Shown piece after piece: positions 1-7,224 of a stretch of DNA of 10,167 bases. This stretch comes from an uncultured Prevotella sp. Lineage in GTDB: Bacteria > Bacteroidota > Bacteroidia > Bacteroidales > Bacteroidaceae. Within the stretch, counting starts at the first letter, position 1. The number at the start of each line of letters is the position of its first letter. The stretch covers positions 1-10,167 of the forward strand of contig CAAHDP010000319.1 of NCBI GenBank assembly GCA_900770515.1. Direction: 5' to 3'. The notes under the pieces are model-generated. The model made no database searches. It was not told the DNA's origin and saw only the letters and a list, made by a program, of their open reading frames with translations. The position numbers were made by a program, and so were the translations under genes.

Positions 1-113
1 AGCTGCTCCAAGTTGTTGAAGTTGAAAGCAGGAACGGCCCAACCGCCCTTGATAGCTCTTGCGAACATGTCCTTAGTGTTCACAAGACCGATTTTCTTGT
101 AATCTACTGCCAT
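1..113 (-). CDS. fba: Class II fructose-1,6-bisphosphate aldolase, N-terminal fragment
   Basis: The gene runs off the left edge; 37 complete codons are visible from the ATG at 111-113. The translation starts MAVDYKKIGLVNTKDMFARA and contains KGGWAVPAFNFNN, the typical N-terminus of the zinc-dependent class II aldolase of Bacteroidales. The full enzyme interconverts fructose-1,6-bisphosphate with dihydroxyacetone phosphate and glyceraldehyde-3-phosphate in cytoplasmic glycolysis and gluconeogenesis. The catalytic zinc ligands lie outside the window, so identification rests on this N-terminal block alone. It has its own canonical promoter about 95 nt upstream and so appears independent of the receptor gene that precedes it on the same strand. 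Confidence 0.88.
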   Translation of the reverse strand, partial: MAVDYKKIGLVNTKDMFARAIKGGWAVPAFNFNNLEQ

Positions 114-208
114 AATTGTTTAAAATTTATATTTTAATGAAACATTCTCGTTGTTTCGGAAGGCCATTCTCCCTAAGGGGAACGCCTACCTTTTTATTTT
201 TCCGAGTG

Positions 209-239
209 CAAATTTAACTTTTTCATTTGAGATAGCAAA
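209..239 (-). promoter_or_regulatory. Bacteroidetes-type promoter for the aldolase gene
   Basis: Read on the minus strand, TTTG (236-239) is followed after 19 nt by TAAATTTG (209-216) and then CA. This matches the Bacteroidetes primary sigma-factor consensus TTTG-N19-21-TAnnTTTG at both boxes and in spacing. Transcription would start near position 200, giving a 5' leader of roughly 85-90 nt before the aldolase ATG. I see no strong hairpin or riboswitch in that leader. Confidence 0.7.
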
Positions 240-270
240 ATGTTGGCGGAACTTTTCGGGTTACAATCAA

Positions 271-342
271 GTTAAAAAAGTTAATATTTACACTTCTCAT
301 CTTTTCTTAACCTTTTTTGCTAAACGCACTTTGCAATTTAGC
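271..342 (-). terminator. Inverted repeats after the receptor gene, probable terminator region
   Basis: Two inverted repeats follow the receptor stop codon on the minus strand. The first begins 1 nt after the stop, with arms GCTAAA and TTTAGC at 337-342 and 319-324. The second pairs AAAAAAGGTTAA (307-318) with TTAACTTTTTT (274-284), about 11 bp with one bulged G and a 22-nt loop. The T run falls in the 3' arm instead of after a GC-rich stem, so this is not a textbook intrinsic terminator. Its position between the end of one operon and the next promoter favours a termination or 3'-end role. Confidence 0.4.
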
Positions 343-343
343 A

Positions 344-2656
344 TTATAACCTTTCAATTTCCTCATCACCTACATTTACACCCTTGAATTTAGAGTTTAC
401 TTTTCTTATCTTCAATCGAAACGTCAAAGATATCTCCCTACTATCGAACCAATAGTCTTGTCTATCAATGACATTCCCAGCAAACTGCTTCTCACCATAT
501 TTAGTCAAGAACAAGTCTGTTGCTTTCAGTTGAAGACTAGCCCTTCCCTTCCAAAAACTCTTAGTGCAACCCAAGTTTAGTCCATATTCCTCGCGATAGT
601 TATAGACATTACCCACATCACCTTTACTATTATAGAGAAAATCTACAAATGCCGACCAGCCATGAGCAAAGGCGAACATGTTTTTACTATCCACCTGTAC
701 CATCGGCTTGTTCATATGAAAAACGCCTTCGGAAGAAAATAAAGTGAGCCACTGTTTTGACCAACTGGCAGAGAAAACAGGTGACCAGCATCCTATCTTG
801 GGAGTCAGTTCAATAGAAGCCCGCAAATTCTTCAACGTAGGAATATTTATATACGTATTCTCTGTTATGGCAGAATTATCTTTCAATTTTTCCGCCCAAC
901 TGATGATGGCATGTCTCCTATCCGTATATTCCAATGATAGCATCAACCACTTCCAGCCACCAGACAGTGATACATCATGCAGATACTCATGCTTCAAATA
1001 AGGATTACCAGTATCTAGCATGAAACGATTAGCGTATCTCACATTATTACTTAATTGCATATAAGTAGGACGCTCAGTCCTAGTAGCATAAGCCATCATC
1101 AACTGCCAGTCTCCCCATTCTTTGCTATAGGTTAAACTAGGGAAGAAATGGCTAAAGTTTCTACTTTGCGCTTTCACCAACTGCTGATTTTCAAAATACT
1201 TAAAGCTGGCTTCCTCATAACGAAGTCCCAAAGAGAACTGACCAGCCTTGGTTTCGCAGGACAAATCAAAAAAAGGAGCAACATGCTGTTCCACCAATTT
1301 GGCAAAAGAGGAAGACGGATTATCCAAACTGCTGATATAGTCATCATGACGATGCGTATTATTATATTCCATTCCCACGGTAACACCAATATTACCCATC
1401 TTATAATCTGCATAGGCTTTGGCTGCCAGCAACTTATTAGACATCATGCTCTTCGTATCAACCATACGTTCATCCACAGCAAGGCTCTTTTCTTGATTAC
1501 TCGCTGTTTCAGTATTACCACTTAACAGATATTTCACATCCATTCGCACATCCGTGTTTCCTATTTTTCCATTGTAAAACAAATCCCAATTGTGCGTAGG
1601 TTTTTGAGAAGTCTTACCATTGCAAATAGAATTAATCTTATCATACAGAGATCCATCAGCTAGTATCTCGCTAGTAAGCAATGCATAAGTGGAATAAGAA
1701 GGATAAAACTTCCCCATATATAAGCATCCCAGTTCATGGTCATTGGATATGTTCCAGTCTGCTCCCCAGGTAGTATTTATATTCCATTTAACCGGATTAA
1801 ACACTTGGCTAAATTTCTGGTTCCACTGCGTGTCTGCTGCTACAGTTTTTTCCGTTTCACTGGGATAATGCCCTTTATCTCGCAAGACGAAAGCAGAACC
1901 ATATAGGCGAATTTTCTTATCAGAATAACTCCAATTAAACTGTCCTAGAGCATCATAATTATAATCCGATAAAAAATACGCCGTCCTTATATCACAGCCA
2001 AATCCATCATCCTGATTCTTTATCGTCTGAATCTTTACTACACATTTTACGGATGCATCATATTGACTACCAGGATTTCTTACAATTTCTACTGTTTGAA
2101 TTTTATCTGAACTCAACTGCGAAAGTTCAGAGTTATCTGTTAGCTGGCGTCCATCAAGATATATTACAGGCACTCCCTTACCAAAAACCTCTATACGATT
2201 TTCTTTTTTCTTGATACCTGGCATTTGGCAGAGTACATCTTCTGCCGTACCCAAAGTCTTTAAGGATGTACTGCTCACATTAAATCTAATACCTGATGGT
2301 GTAAGTTTAAAAGGCTGCATAGTACCTTTAACCAAAACCTCAGATAGCATTTTTGAATCAGTTTGCATTTTGATATTTCCTAGATTTCCCTCAGGATTGA
2401 ATATATAAATTGTCTTATATCCTACCATAGACAATTTCAGAATACCATTTCTGTCTTCCGAATTCATAGAAAACCTTCCATAATCATCCGTCAACACACC
2501 CTTTACAAAAGCAGAATCTTGTCTGTCTAATAAAATAACATTAACATAGGGCAATGCTTGCTGCTTATCATCAACTACACAACCAGTAACACTTTGCGCA
2601 AAACTAAAACAGTGCGAAAGACATCCACAAACAAATAATATCAATCTATTATTCAT
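344..2656 (-). CDS. TonB-dependent outer-membrane receptor, CarboxypepD_reg-like plus OMP_b-brl_3 type
   Basis: This is a full-length 770-residue outer-membrane protein. Residues 1-21 form a signal peptide ending in FSFAQ. Residues 23-97 look like the carboxypeptidase-regulatory-like beta-sandwich common in Bacteroidetes receptors (GCVVDDKQQALPYVNVILL, then GRFSM). The stretch LSEVLVKG (104-111) resembles the segment that precedes the plug, and the plug runs to about 212 (VPVIYLDGRQL, KIQTVEIVRNPGSQYDA). The rest is aromatic-rich beta-barrel. The end, REISLTFRLKI followed by a KFKG...DEEIERL tail, resembles the conserved C-terminus of the OMP_b-brl_3 group. Such proteins import or bind ligands with TonB/ExbBD energy. 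It is not a clear SusC, and no SusD-like gene is present. Its start codon overlaps the upstream radical SAM gene by 4 nt (ATGA), implying translational coupling and a shared pathway. The ligand is unknown; the modified peptide or a nutrient linked to it is an inference. Confidence 0.85.
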   Translation of the reverse strand: MNNRLILFVCGCLSHCFSFAQSVTGCVVDDKQQALPYVNVILLDRQDSAFVKGVLTDDYGRFSMNSEDRNGILKLSMVGYKTIYIFNPEGNLGNIKMQTDSKMLSEVLVKGTMQPFKLTPSGIRFNVSSTSLKTLGTAEDVLCQMPGIKKKENRIEVFGKGVPVIYLDGRQLTDNSELSQLSSDKIQTVEIVRNPGSQYDASVKCVVKIQTIKNQDDGFGCDIRTAYFLSDYNYDALGQFNWSYSDKKIRLYGSAFVLRDKGHYPSETEKTVAADTQWNQKFSQVFNPVKWNINTTWGADWNISNDHELGCLYMGKFYPSYSTYALLTSEILADGSLYDKINSICNGKTSQKPTHNWDLFYNGKIGNTDVRMDVKYLLSGNTETASNQEKSLAVDERMVDTKSMMSNKLLAAKAYADYKMGNIGVTVGMEYNNTHRHDDYISSLDNPSSSFAKLVEQHVAPFFDLSCETKAGQFSLGLRYEEASFKYFENQQLVKAQSRNFSHFFPSLTYSKEWGDWQLMMAYATRTERPTYMQLSNNVRYANRFMLDTGNPYLKHEYLHDVSLSGGWKWLMLSLEYTDRRHAIISWAEKLKDNSAITENTYINIPTLKNLRASIELTPKIGCWSPVFSASWSKQWLTLFSSEGVFHMNKPMVQVDSKNMFAFAHGWSAFVDFLYNSKGDVGNVYNYREEYGLNLGCTKSFWKGRASLQLKATDLFLTKYGEKQFAGNVIDRQDYWFDSREISLTFRLKIRKVNSKFKGVNVGDEEIERL

Positions 2657-3942
2657 ACTCTCTTATTTTTATAAAACTCAACTAAACAATCTTCCAAAAA
2701 CTTAATATTTTTAAAGGATGAACAAGTATCGAACTTTCCCTTTTCATATAAGTTTTTATATCTATACCAACCACACTCTCCACTACAGATAGGGAAGACC
2801 ATGCAATCTTGACATTCGGGATTAGAAAAAGGACTCAAATCTGTCATATATCTAGCAAACAGCGTACTGTTTTCCAAGCATTCTTCCTGTATATTACCTA
2901 TTACTTTTGCAGTATTACTAACATCATTCCAACACTTATATATTTCCCCTTCAGGACCTATTATATAAGAATTCAACTTATTAATCATGCACCCTTTATG
3001 CACAACAGATGTTTTTAATGGCGGGCATCCTTTCTTAACATTTTCTTCATAAAAGTCACACGCTGATTTACGATCTATAGAATTAAAACAAAAAGAATGT
3101 CCATTCGAAGTCTCTTCTCTAATAAATCCAGGATAAACAGAAACATTACTTAAGTGCATTTGCTGTTTAAGTAATTCACGAATTTCTACATAATCATTTT
3201 TATTTTCCTTATTTATATTTACTCTGACATTAATGTCGACATTACTTAAAGTTTGAGAGCACTTTTTAATATTATCCAATATCACATCAAATGTTTCTTT
3301 TTTACTTTTCAAAAAGCGCAAAGAATTATGATGATTCTTATTACCATCCAATGTTATCTGAATATCTGTCAAATGAGTCTTAGTAAAAAAAGACAATACT
3401 TCATCATTTATTAAATAGCCGTTTGTTATAAGACTATGTCTGCCTATTGCTACAGGAATTTCAGCATTAAGTTTCGAATAGATCTTACAAATTTGCTTAA
3501 AAGCGAGCAATGGCTCTCCACCATACCAAGTCAAATCTATAAATTCTATATTCTTATGAGATTTTACAAATTGCAAGAGCGAGTCAATTATCGCATCTGA
3601 CATTGTCACATTAGTTTTTTTCTCCTCGAAGCAATAAGGACAAGAAAAATTACAAGCAGTTGTGGGCACTATCACCAACTCCAAACGAGTTTTATCAAAC
3701 GAAGATGCACCAAAACGTAATTTCTGTTCTTTAAAATAAGTATATTTGTCCTTTTCTTCAAGAACAAGTTTATTATCTAACAGAAACTTCAAAATATCCT
3801 TATTCAAAGAGCAGAAGTCTTCATCAAAAACTTTCATATAAAGCTCTTGAGGAATTACAGCAAAAAAATTAGTTTCACTATTATAAATATAGCAATTGTC
3901 ATTTCTGCAAAACAAATGCGTATATAAGGATTTTATTATCAT
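2653..3942 (-). CDS. Radical SAM/SPASM peptide maturase
   Basis: This is a 429-residue cytoplasmic iron-sulfur enzyme. Residues 1-85 form an N-terminal region of the kind seen before the core in RiPP-modifying radical SAM proteins; it may help bind the leader. The radical SAM core begins near 88 with CNFSCPYC (C97, C101, C104), which ligates the SAM-cleaving 4Fe-4S cluster, and has the GGEP motif at 141-144. The SPASM domain is complete: C318-X13-G-X4-C337, then C377-X2-C380-X5-C386-X3-C390, then C407, enough for two auxiliary clusters. Enzymes with this layout include sactipeptide and ranthipeptide synthases, AlbA, PqqE and anaerobic sulfatase maturases. No sulfatase gene is nearby, while a 52-residue cysteine-containing ORF lies 48 nt upstream, so peptide modification is the better reading. 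The chemistry, thioether or C-C crosslink for example, cannot be told from sequence. The gene is notably AT-rich. Confidence 0.88.
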   Translation of the reverse strand: MIIKSLYTHLFCRNDNCYIYNSETNFFAVIPQELYMKVFDEDFCSLNKDILKFLLDNKLVLEEKDKYTYFKEQKLRFGASSFDKTRLELVIVPTTACNFSCPYCFEEKKTNVTMSDAIIDSLLQFVKSHKNIEFIDLTWYGGEPLLAFKQICKIYSKLNAEIPVAIGRHSLITNGYLINDEVLSFFTKTHLTDIQITLDGNKNHHNSLRFLKSKKETFDVILDNIKKCSQTLSNVDINVRVNINKENKNDYVEIRELLKQQMHLSNVSVYPGFIREETSNGHSFCFNSIDRKSACDFYEENVKKGCPPLKTSVVHKGCMINKLNSYIIGPEGEIYKCWNDVSNTAKVIGNIQEECLENSTLFARYMTDLSPFSNPECQDCMVFPICSGECGWYRYKNLYEKGKFDTCSSFKNIKFLEDCLVEFYKNKRV

Positions 3943-3963
3943 ATGCTATTTTTTTATAAAGTT

Positions 3964-3986
3964 TGGGCAAGAGTAACTCTTGCCCA
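3964..3986 (-). promoter_or_regulatory. Perfect 10-bp intercistronic hairpin between precursor and maturase
   Basis: On the minus strand TGGGCAAGAG pairs perfectly with CTCTTGCCCA around a 3-nt loop (TTA). The hairpin starts 4 nt after the precursor peptide's stop codon and ends 21 nt before the maturase ATG. Downstream is an A-rich stretch, not a T run, so a strong intrinsic terminator is unlikely. A role in mRNA stability or partial attenuation, giving more precursor than enzyme, would fit how RiPP operons commonly behave, but that is inference. Confidence 0.65.
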
Positions 3987-3990
3987 TCTT

Positions 3991-4149
3991 TTACTTTTGA
4001 CCATGATCAGGGTTTTTATTTTTATTACATGCAGAATTAAAACTACAGCACGCATCTGTTCCATCAGGAATAAGACCGCCCGTTACATCGCTAAGATTAA
4101 TTGTGTCCTGAGCACCCAAATCTAAAATTTCGAAACCAAATAAACTCAT
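3991..4149 (-). CDS. Putative RiPP precursor peptide (52 residues, double-glycine leader, three-Cys core)
   Basis: This short gene has its first in-frame ATG at 4147-4149 and a TAA at 3991-3993. The leader, residues 1-25, starts MSLFGFEILDLG and ends NLSDVTGG. Counting back from the second glycine, Leu at -7 and Val at -4 fit the hydrophobic positions of double-glycine leaders cut by C39 peptidases. The predicted 27-residue core begins LIPDGTDACCSFNSAC and ends in a polar Asn/Lys-rich tail (NKNKNPDHGQK); its cysteines are C34, C35 and C41. It lies directly upstream of the SPASM radical SAM gene in the same direction, with a promoter element upstream and a stable hairpin just after it. I cannot assign it to a named family, although Bacteroidales GG-type natural-product precursors are an obvious comparison. 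Cysteine crosslinking by the neighbouring enzyme is inference. The opposite-strand frame over this stretch lacks such context. Confidence 0.78.
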   Translation of the reverse strand: MSLFGFEILDLGAQDTINLSDVTGGLIPDGTDACCSFNSACNKNKNPDHGQK

Positions 4150-4251
4150 AAAATTATTTTTTATATTAGCCTACTCTATCAGCTTTTCGGCATCTGCTTT
4201 TTCAAATCACAAGAATAGTCATAAAAAACTCTACTTGAAATTATCTATTTG

Positions 4252-4259
4252 CAAAAGTA
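4252..4259 (-). promoter_or_regulatory. Bacteroidetes -7 element upstream of the precursor operon
   Basis: Read on the minus strand this is TACTTTTG followed by CA, a full match to the TAnnTTTG -7 consensus. The matching -33 TTTG is poor: only an ATTTT stretch lies near the right distance (about 4278-4283). Transcription would begin near 4245, about 95 nt before the precursor ATG. A weak -33 box can mean activator dependence, but that is speculative. Confidence 0.5.
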
Positions 4260-4299
4260 AGCATTTTCAATGAATTTAAAATCATTTTTACGTTAATTT

Positions 4300-4322
4300 T
4301 CCAAAAACGTATCACTTTTGGA
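4300..4322 (-). terminator. Possible terminator after the sugar transporter gene
   Basis: About 12 nt after the transporter stop, the minus strand can form TCCAAAA/TTTTGGA (7 bp, 9-nt loop). An alternative fold is GTATC/GATAC with arms at 4321-4325 and 4309-4313, followed directly by GTTTTTGG. The second form resembles a weak intrinsic terminator with a short T run. It would separate the carbohydrate operon from the peptide operon that starts about 50 nt further on. Confidence 0.4.
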
Positions 4323-4334
4323 TACAAAAAACTT

Positions 4335-5558
4335 TTATCTATGTCTTTTACACAGTTTAACCGCATACGCCAGCACCACCAAGAAGCCGATGAAAGGCAC
4401 GATGAAAGGCATCACCACATGCGTGGTATCGGCTATCAGCCCCATCAGCAGGAAGCCGCATCCGCCTATCGGGGTCATCATCAGCAGGGAGGATGCCGTC
4501 TTGGTGAGATTGCCCAATCCCGTAAGGGCGAGACTGAAGATGGTTGGGAACATGATGGCCTCAAAAAGATAGTTGGCTACCAAGGCTACCAGCGATAACG
4601 TGCCTAAATTGCAGAGTACCAAACCGATGGAGCAGACGCTGCCCACGGCACAGATAAGAAGCATGGTGGTAGCCTTGATGTGGCGCATAATCCAACTGCC
4701 CAGGAATCTGCCCACCATGAAGAATGCCAGTGCCAGAGTGAGCACAAGGGAAGCCGTGCGGTCGTCCATCCACTGCATGCCCGTTACGAAATTGATGAAG
4801 TATGAGTTGATGGAAATCTCTGCCACCTCGTAACTCAGCAAGGCAAAGAGACCGAACACGAACATCTTATGATTGGCAAAAAGCTTGCTGATATTGCTAC
4901 CCTTTGCCCTGTCTTCACGGGTTTTAGCATACTGAATCTCAGGCAATTCCACACGAGAAAACACTAAGGCTATCAGCAATACCAACACACCAAGAATGCC
5001 GTAGGGAATCACCACGTTGCCACCCTCATCGGTACCATTGAAGAGGAACTGACCGATGCAAAAGGTGGCGAAGATACTGCCCAAGCCATTGAACGACTGC
5101 GAGAGGTTCAATCGGCTGGTAGCCGTTTCCTTGGCTCCCAACTCCGTTACATAAGGATTGGCAGCCGTCTCCAGGAACACCAGTCCGCAACCGATAATGA
5201 AAAGGCAGAACAGAAAGGCATAGAAACTGCCCATTGAGGCACCCGGGATAAAGAAGATGGCACCCAAGCCAAAGAGCAGGAGGCCGAACACGACTCCACG
5301 GCGATATCCATACCTATTTATAAATACGCCCGCCGGTATCGCCATGAGGAAATAGCCCAGATAGGTGGTTACCTGAATGAGCGAAGAGTGCGTAATGCTG
5401 ATATGAAGTGCATTCTGGAAATGCTTGTTGAGCACATCGAGGATGGCACGCGCGAAGCCCCACAAGAAGAAGAGCGACGTGATGAGAATGAAAGGGACAA
5501 GATATTTCTTGTCGGCAATCGGACTTGTTTCTGTTGTTTCCTTAGTTGCTTTTGACAT
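4335..5558 (-). CDS. FucP-family MFS sugar:proton symporter
   Basis: This 407-residue polytopic inner-membrane protein has about twelve hydrophobic segments and belongs to the fucose/galactose:H+ symporter branch of the major facilitator superfamily. The first helix carries FFLWGFARAILDVLNKHFQ with D41, matching the proton-coupling Asp46 of E. coli FucP. FLETAANPY holds E130 (FucP Glu135) and SFNGLGSIF holds N157 (FucP Asn162), residues linked to coupling and sugar binding. The inter-helix motif NRYGYRRG (81-88) is also typical. It starts 17 nt after the GH43 stop codon and has no visible promoter of its own, so it is probably the second gene of that operon. The substrate could be arabinose, xylose, fucose, galactose or glucose; the GH43 neighbour favours a pentose, but that is inference. 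The length is normal for the family. Confidence 0.85.
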   Translation of the reverse strand: MSKATKETTETSPIADKKYLVPFILITSLFFLWGFARAILDVLNKHFQNALHISITHSSLIQVTTYLGYFLMAIPAGVFINRYGYRRGVVFGLLLFGLGAIFFIPGASMGSFYAFLFCLFIIGCGLVFLETAANPYVTELGAKETATSRLNLSQSFNGLGSIFATFCIGQFLFNGTDEGGNVVIPYGILGVLVLLIALVFSRVELPEIQYAKTREDRAKGSNISKLFANHKMFVFGLFALLSYEVAEISINSYFINFVTGMQWMDDRTASLVLTLALAFFMVGRFLGSWIMRHIKATTMLLICAVGSVCSIGLVLCNLGTLSLVALVANYLFEAIMFPTIFSLALTGLGNLTKTASSLLMMTPIGGCGFLLMGLIADTTHVVMPFIVPFIGFLVVLAYAVKLCKRHR

Positions 5559-5575
5559 GATTATTTATTTAAATC

Positions 5576-7138
5576 TTATTTTTCTTCATAATGGAAGTAG
5601 CGGAAGTCGGCATGACCACTTTTTTTCTTTCCTTCGGCAAACATACCGAGAACAACACCTGTGAATCCACCTGCTACCTCAGTGCTCATCAAGCTGCAAT
5701 TCATCGAAGCCAACTCATGGAATTTCTTTCCATCAAGCGAATAGTAGAAGAAATACATCTCCCCGTTGCTGCTGATGCGTAGCTTTACTGCCCCCTTGCG
5801 CAAATGAGGCACACTCTTTACCACATAATCGATACTTTTCAGTTTGCAGCGCAATGCCACTTGTCGCTTTGACACGAAAAGGTCGAGATGTCCATCATTT
5901 ATCTGATAAACAGAAAGCCCCGCCTCTACATTTCCACTCGTCATGACATCCGTTTCGAGAGTGAAGTTGGCGCATTCCTGTCTGCGCCCCACAAAGGTAG
6001 GCTGCTGATTTTCCGTTAGCGTGCCATGAGGATAAAGACGCACGAAATACGTCTCATCCACAGCCATCGTATCATTGCGACGATAGTTTGCTGGAATAGG
6101 ATTCTGCAGCTGTAGCCATTCGAAAGCCCCAGTTGTAGGTGCATCATCGGCATCTGCCTCAAGATGCTTCTCTAAAGGAACACTTGGCAAGGTTTTCGCC
6201 TTCACCAAGGTATCAACAGGTAATCCGCCATTCACCACAGGCCATTCACCCTCTTTCCATTCTACTGGAGCCAGATAGGTTTCCCTGCCCATATGATGGT
6301 AAGCCCCGCCATAGTTCCGATAGGCTAGGAATACCATCCACCAGTTTCCATCAGGAGCCTGCACCAGATCGCCATGTCCGGTGCCCTGAATCTGCAATGA
6401 CTGTCCTAATCTGCTACAGTTAGTCAGGATAGGATTATTGGGGTTACTTTCGTAAGGACCATCTATATTCCTGCTTCGTGCAATGGTGAGGTGGTGGGCC
6501 AGTTCGGTGCCACCCTCAGAAATCAGAAGATAATAATACCCATCCTTTTTATATATATGTGGTCCTTCAGGATAGCGCCCTCCATCTCCCTGCCAGAGTC
6601 GCTTGCTCTCTGTGAGCTGTTCACCTGTCTTCGGATTTATCTCGCAGAGCCAGATGGCATCACCGGGGTTGCTCACCATATAACACTTTCCGTCTTCAAA
6701 ATAAAGTGAAGGGTCGATGCCTTGCTGTTTCAGCCAGACTGGTTCACTCCAAGGACCACAAGGATCGGTGGCAGTAACCATGAAATTGCCGCCATTTCCC
6801 ACATTGGTGGTTATCATATAATAAACGCCTTCGTGATAACGGATGGTTGGGGCATAAATGCCGAGCCATGAGTTAGCTCCCTTCAGCGGCAACTGGCTTT
6901 CGCGATCAAGCACATTACCTATCTGCTGCCAATGCACCATATCCTTGCTTTGGAAGATAGGAACGCCTGGATAATACTGAAAGGAGGAGTTGACAAGATA
7001 GAAAGTATCCCCTACCCGACATACAGATGGGTCGGGATGATAACCGGGTATCACCGGATTACGATACTCTTGTGCCGAAACGGGCATCCATTCCAACATC
7101 AGCATCCATAAAAGTGCAAATAAGTTCAGTCTATTCAT
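5576..7138 (-). CDS. Secreted GH43 family glycosidase (beta-xylosidase/arabinofuranosidase type)
   Basis: This 520-residue enzyme has a signal peptide (residues 1-22, ending PVSA before QEYRNP), so it acts in the periplasm or outside the cell. The N-terminal five-bladed propeller shows the GH43 catalytic set: D36 in HPDPS (general base), D142 in GIDPSLYFED (pKa modulator) and E191 in YPEGPHIYKKDG (general acid). The NPVIPGYHPDPS opening is characteristic. From about residue 330 a second beta-rich domain (ECANFTLETDV, EAGLSVYQ, YYSLDGKKF, FTGVVLGMFA) matches the C-terminal concanavalin-like domain of GH43 beta-xylosidases. Likely substrates are terminal xylose or arabinose on xylan, arabinoxylan or oligosaccharides; the subfamily is not resolved. 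It is first in an operon with the FucP-type symporter, with a promoter immediately upstream. No SusCD pair or regulator is in the window. Confidence 0.9.
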   Translation of the reverse strand: MNRLNLFALLWMLMLEWMPVSAQEYRNPVIPGYHPDPSVCRVGDTFYLVNSSFQYYPGVPIFQSKDMVHWQQIGNVLDRESQLPLKGANSWLGIYAPTIRYHEGVYYMITTNVGNGGNFMVTATDPCGPWSEPVWLKQQGIDPSLYFEDGKCYMVSNPGDAIWLCEINPKTGEQLTESKRLWQGDGGRYPEGPHIYKKDGYYYLLISEGGTELAHHLTIARSRNIDGPYESNPNNPILTNCSRLGQSLQIQGTGHGDLVQAPDGNWWMVFLAYRNYGGAYHHMGRETYLAPVEWKEGEWPVVNGGLPVDTLVKAKTLPSVPLEKHLEADADDAPTTGAFEWLQLQNPIPANYRRNDTMAVDETYFVRLYPHGTLTENQQPTFVGRRQECANFTLETDVMTSGNVEAGLSVYQINDGHLDLFVSKRQVALRCKLKSIDYVVKSVPHLRKGAVKLRISSNGEMYFFYYSLDGKKFHELASMNCSLMSTEVAGGFTGVVLGMFAEGKKKSGHADFRYFHYEEK

Positions 7139-7161
7139 AGGGCATTCGCTTTAATTGGGAA

Positions 7162-7193
7162 CAAAGGTAAGACTTTTTGATGAGAATTCCAAA
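7162..7193 (-). promoter_or_regulatory. Bacteroidetes-type promoter for the GH43-symporter operon
   Basis: Minus-strand TTTG (7190-7193) and TACCTTTG (7162-7169) are separated by 20 nt, a full match to the Bacteroidetes consensus. The predicted start site is near 7155, giving a short leader of roughly 15-20 nt before the GH43 ATG. I see no clear operator repeat next to it. Confidence 0.75.
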
Positions 7194-7224
7194 CATTCCC
7201 TGCGTTTTTTATTACTTATGCTAA

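Noticed and set aside
344..2656. Receptor considered as a SusC-type glycan importer
   Set aside because: At 770 residues it is shorter than typical SusC proteins, lacks a SusD partner, and its plug and C-terminal tail fit the OMP_b-brl_3 group better.
2653..3942. Radical SAM gene considered as an anaerobic sulfatase-maturing enzyme
   Set aside because: The cluster motifs are shared with that family, but no sulfatase is nearby and a short leader-containing peptide ORF is directly upstream; remote action on a sulfatase is not strictly excluded.
3943..4125. A 60-codon open frame on the + strand overlapping the precursor peptide gene
   Set aside because: It is antisense to the peptide frame, runs through the intercistronic hairpin, lacks domain-like features and has no promoter context; the minus-strand peptide has leader, core and operon context.
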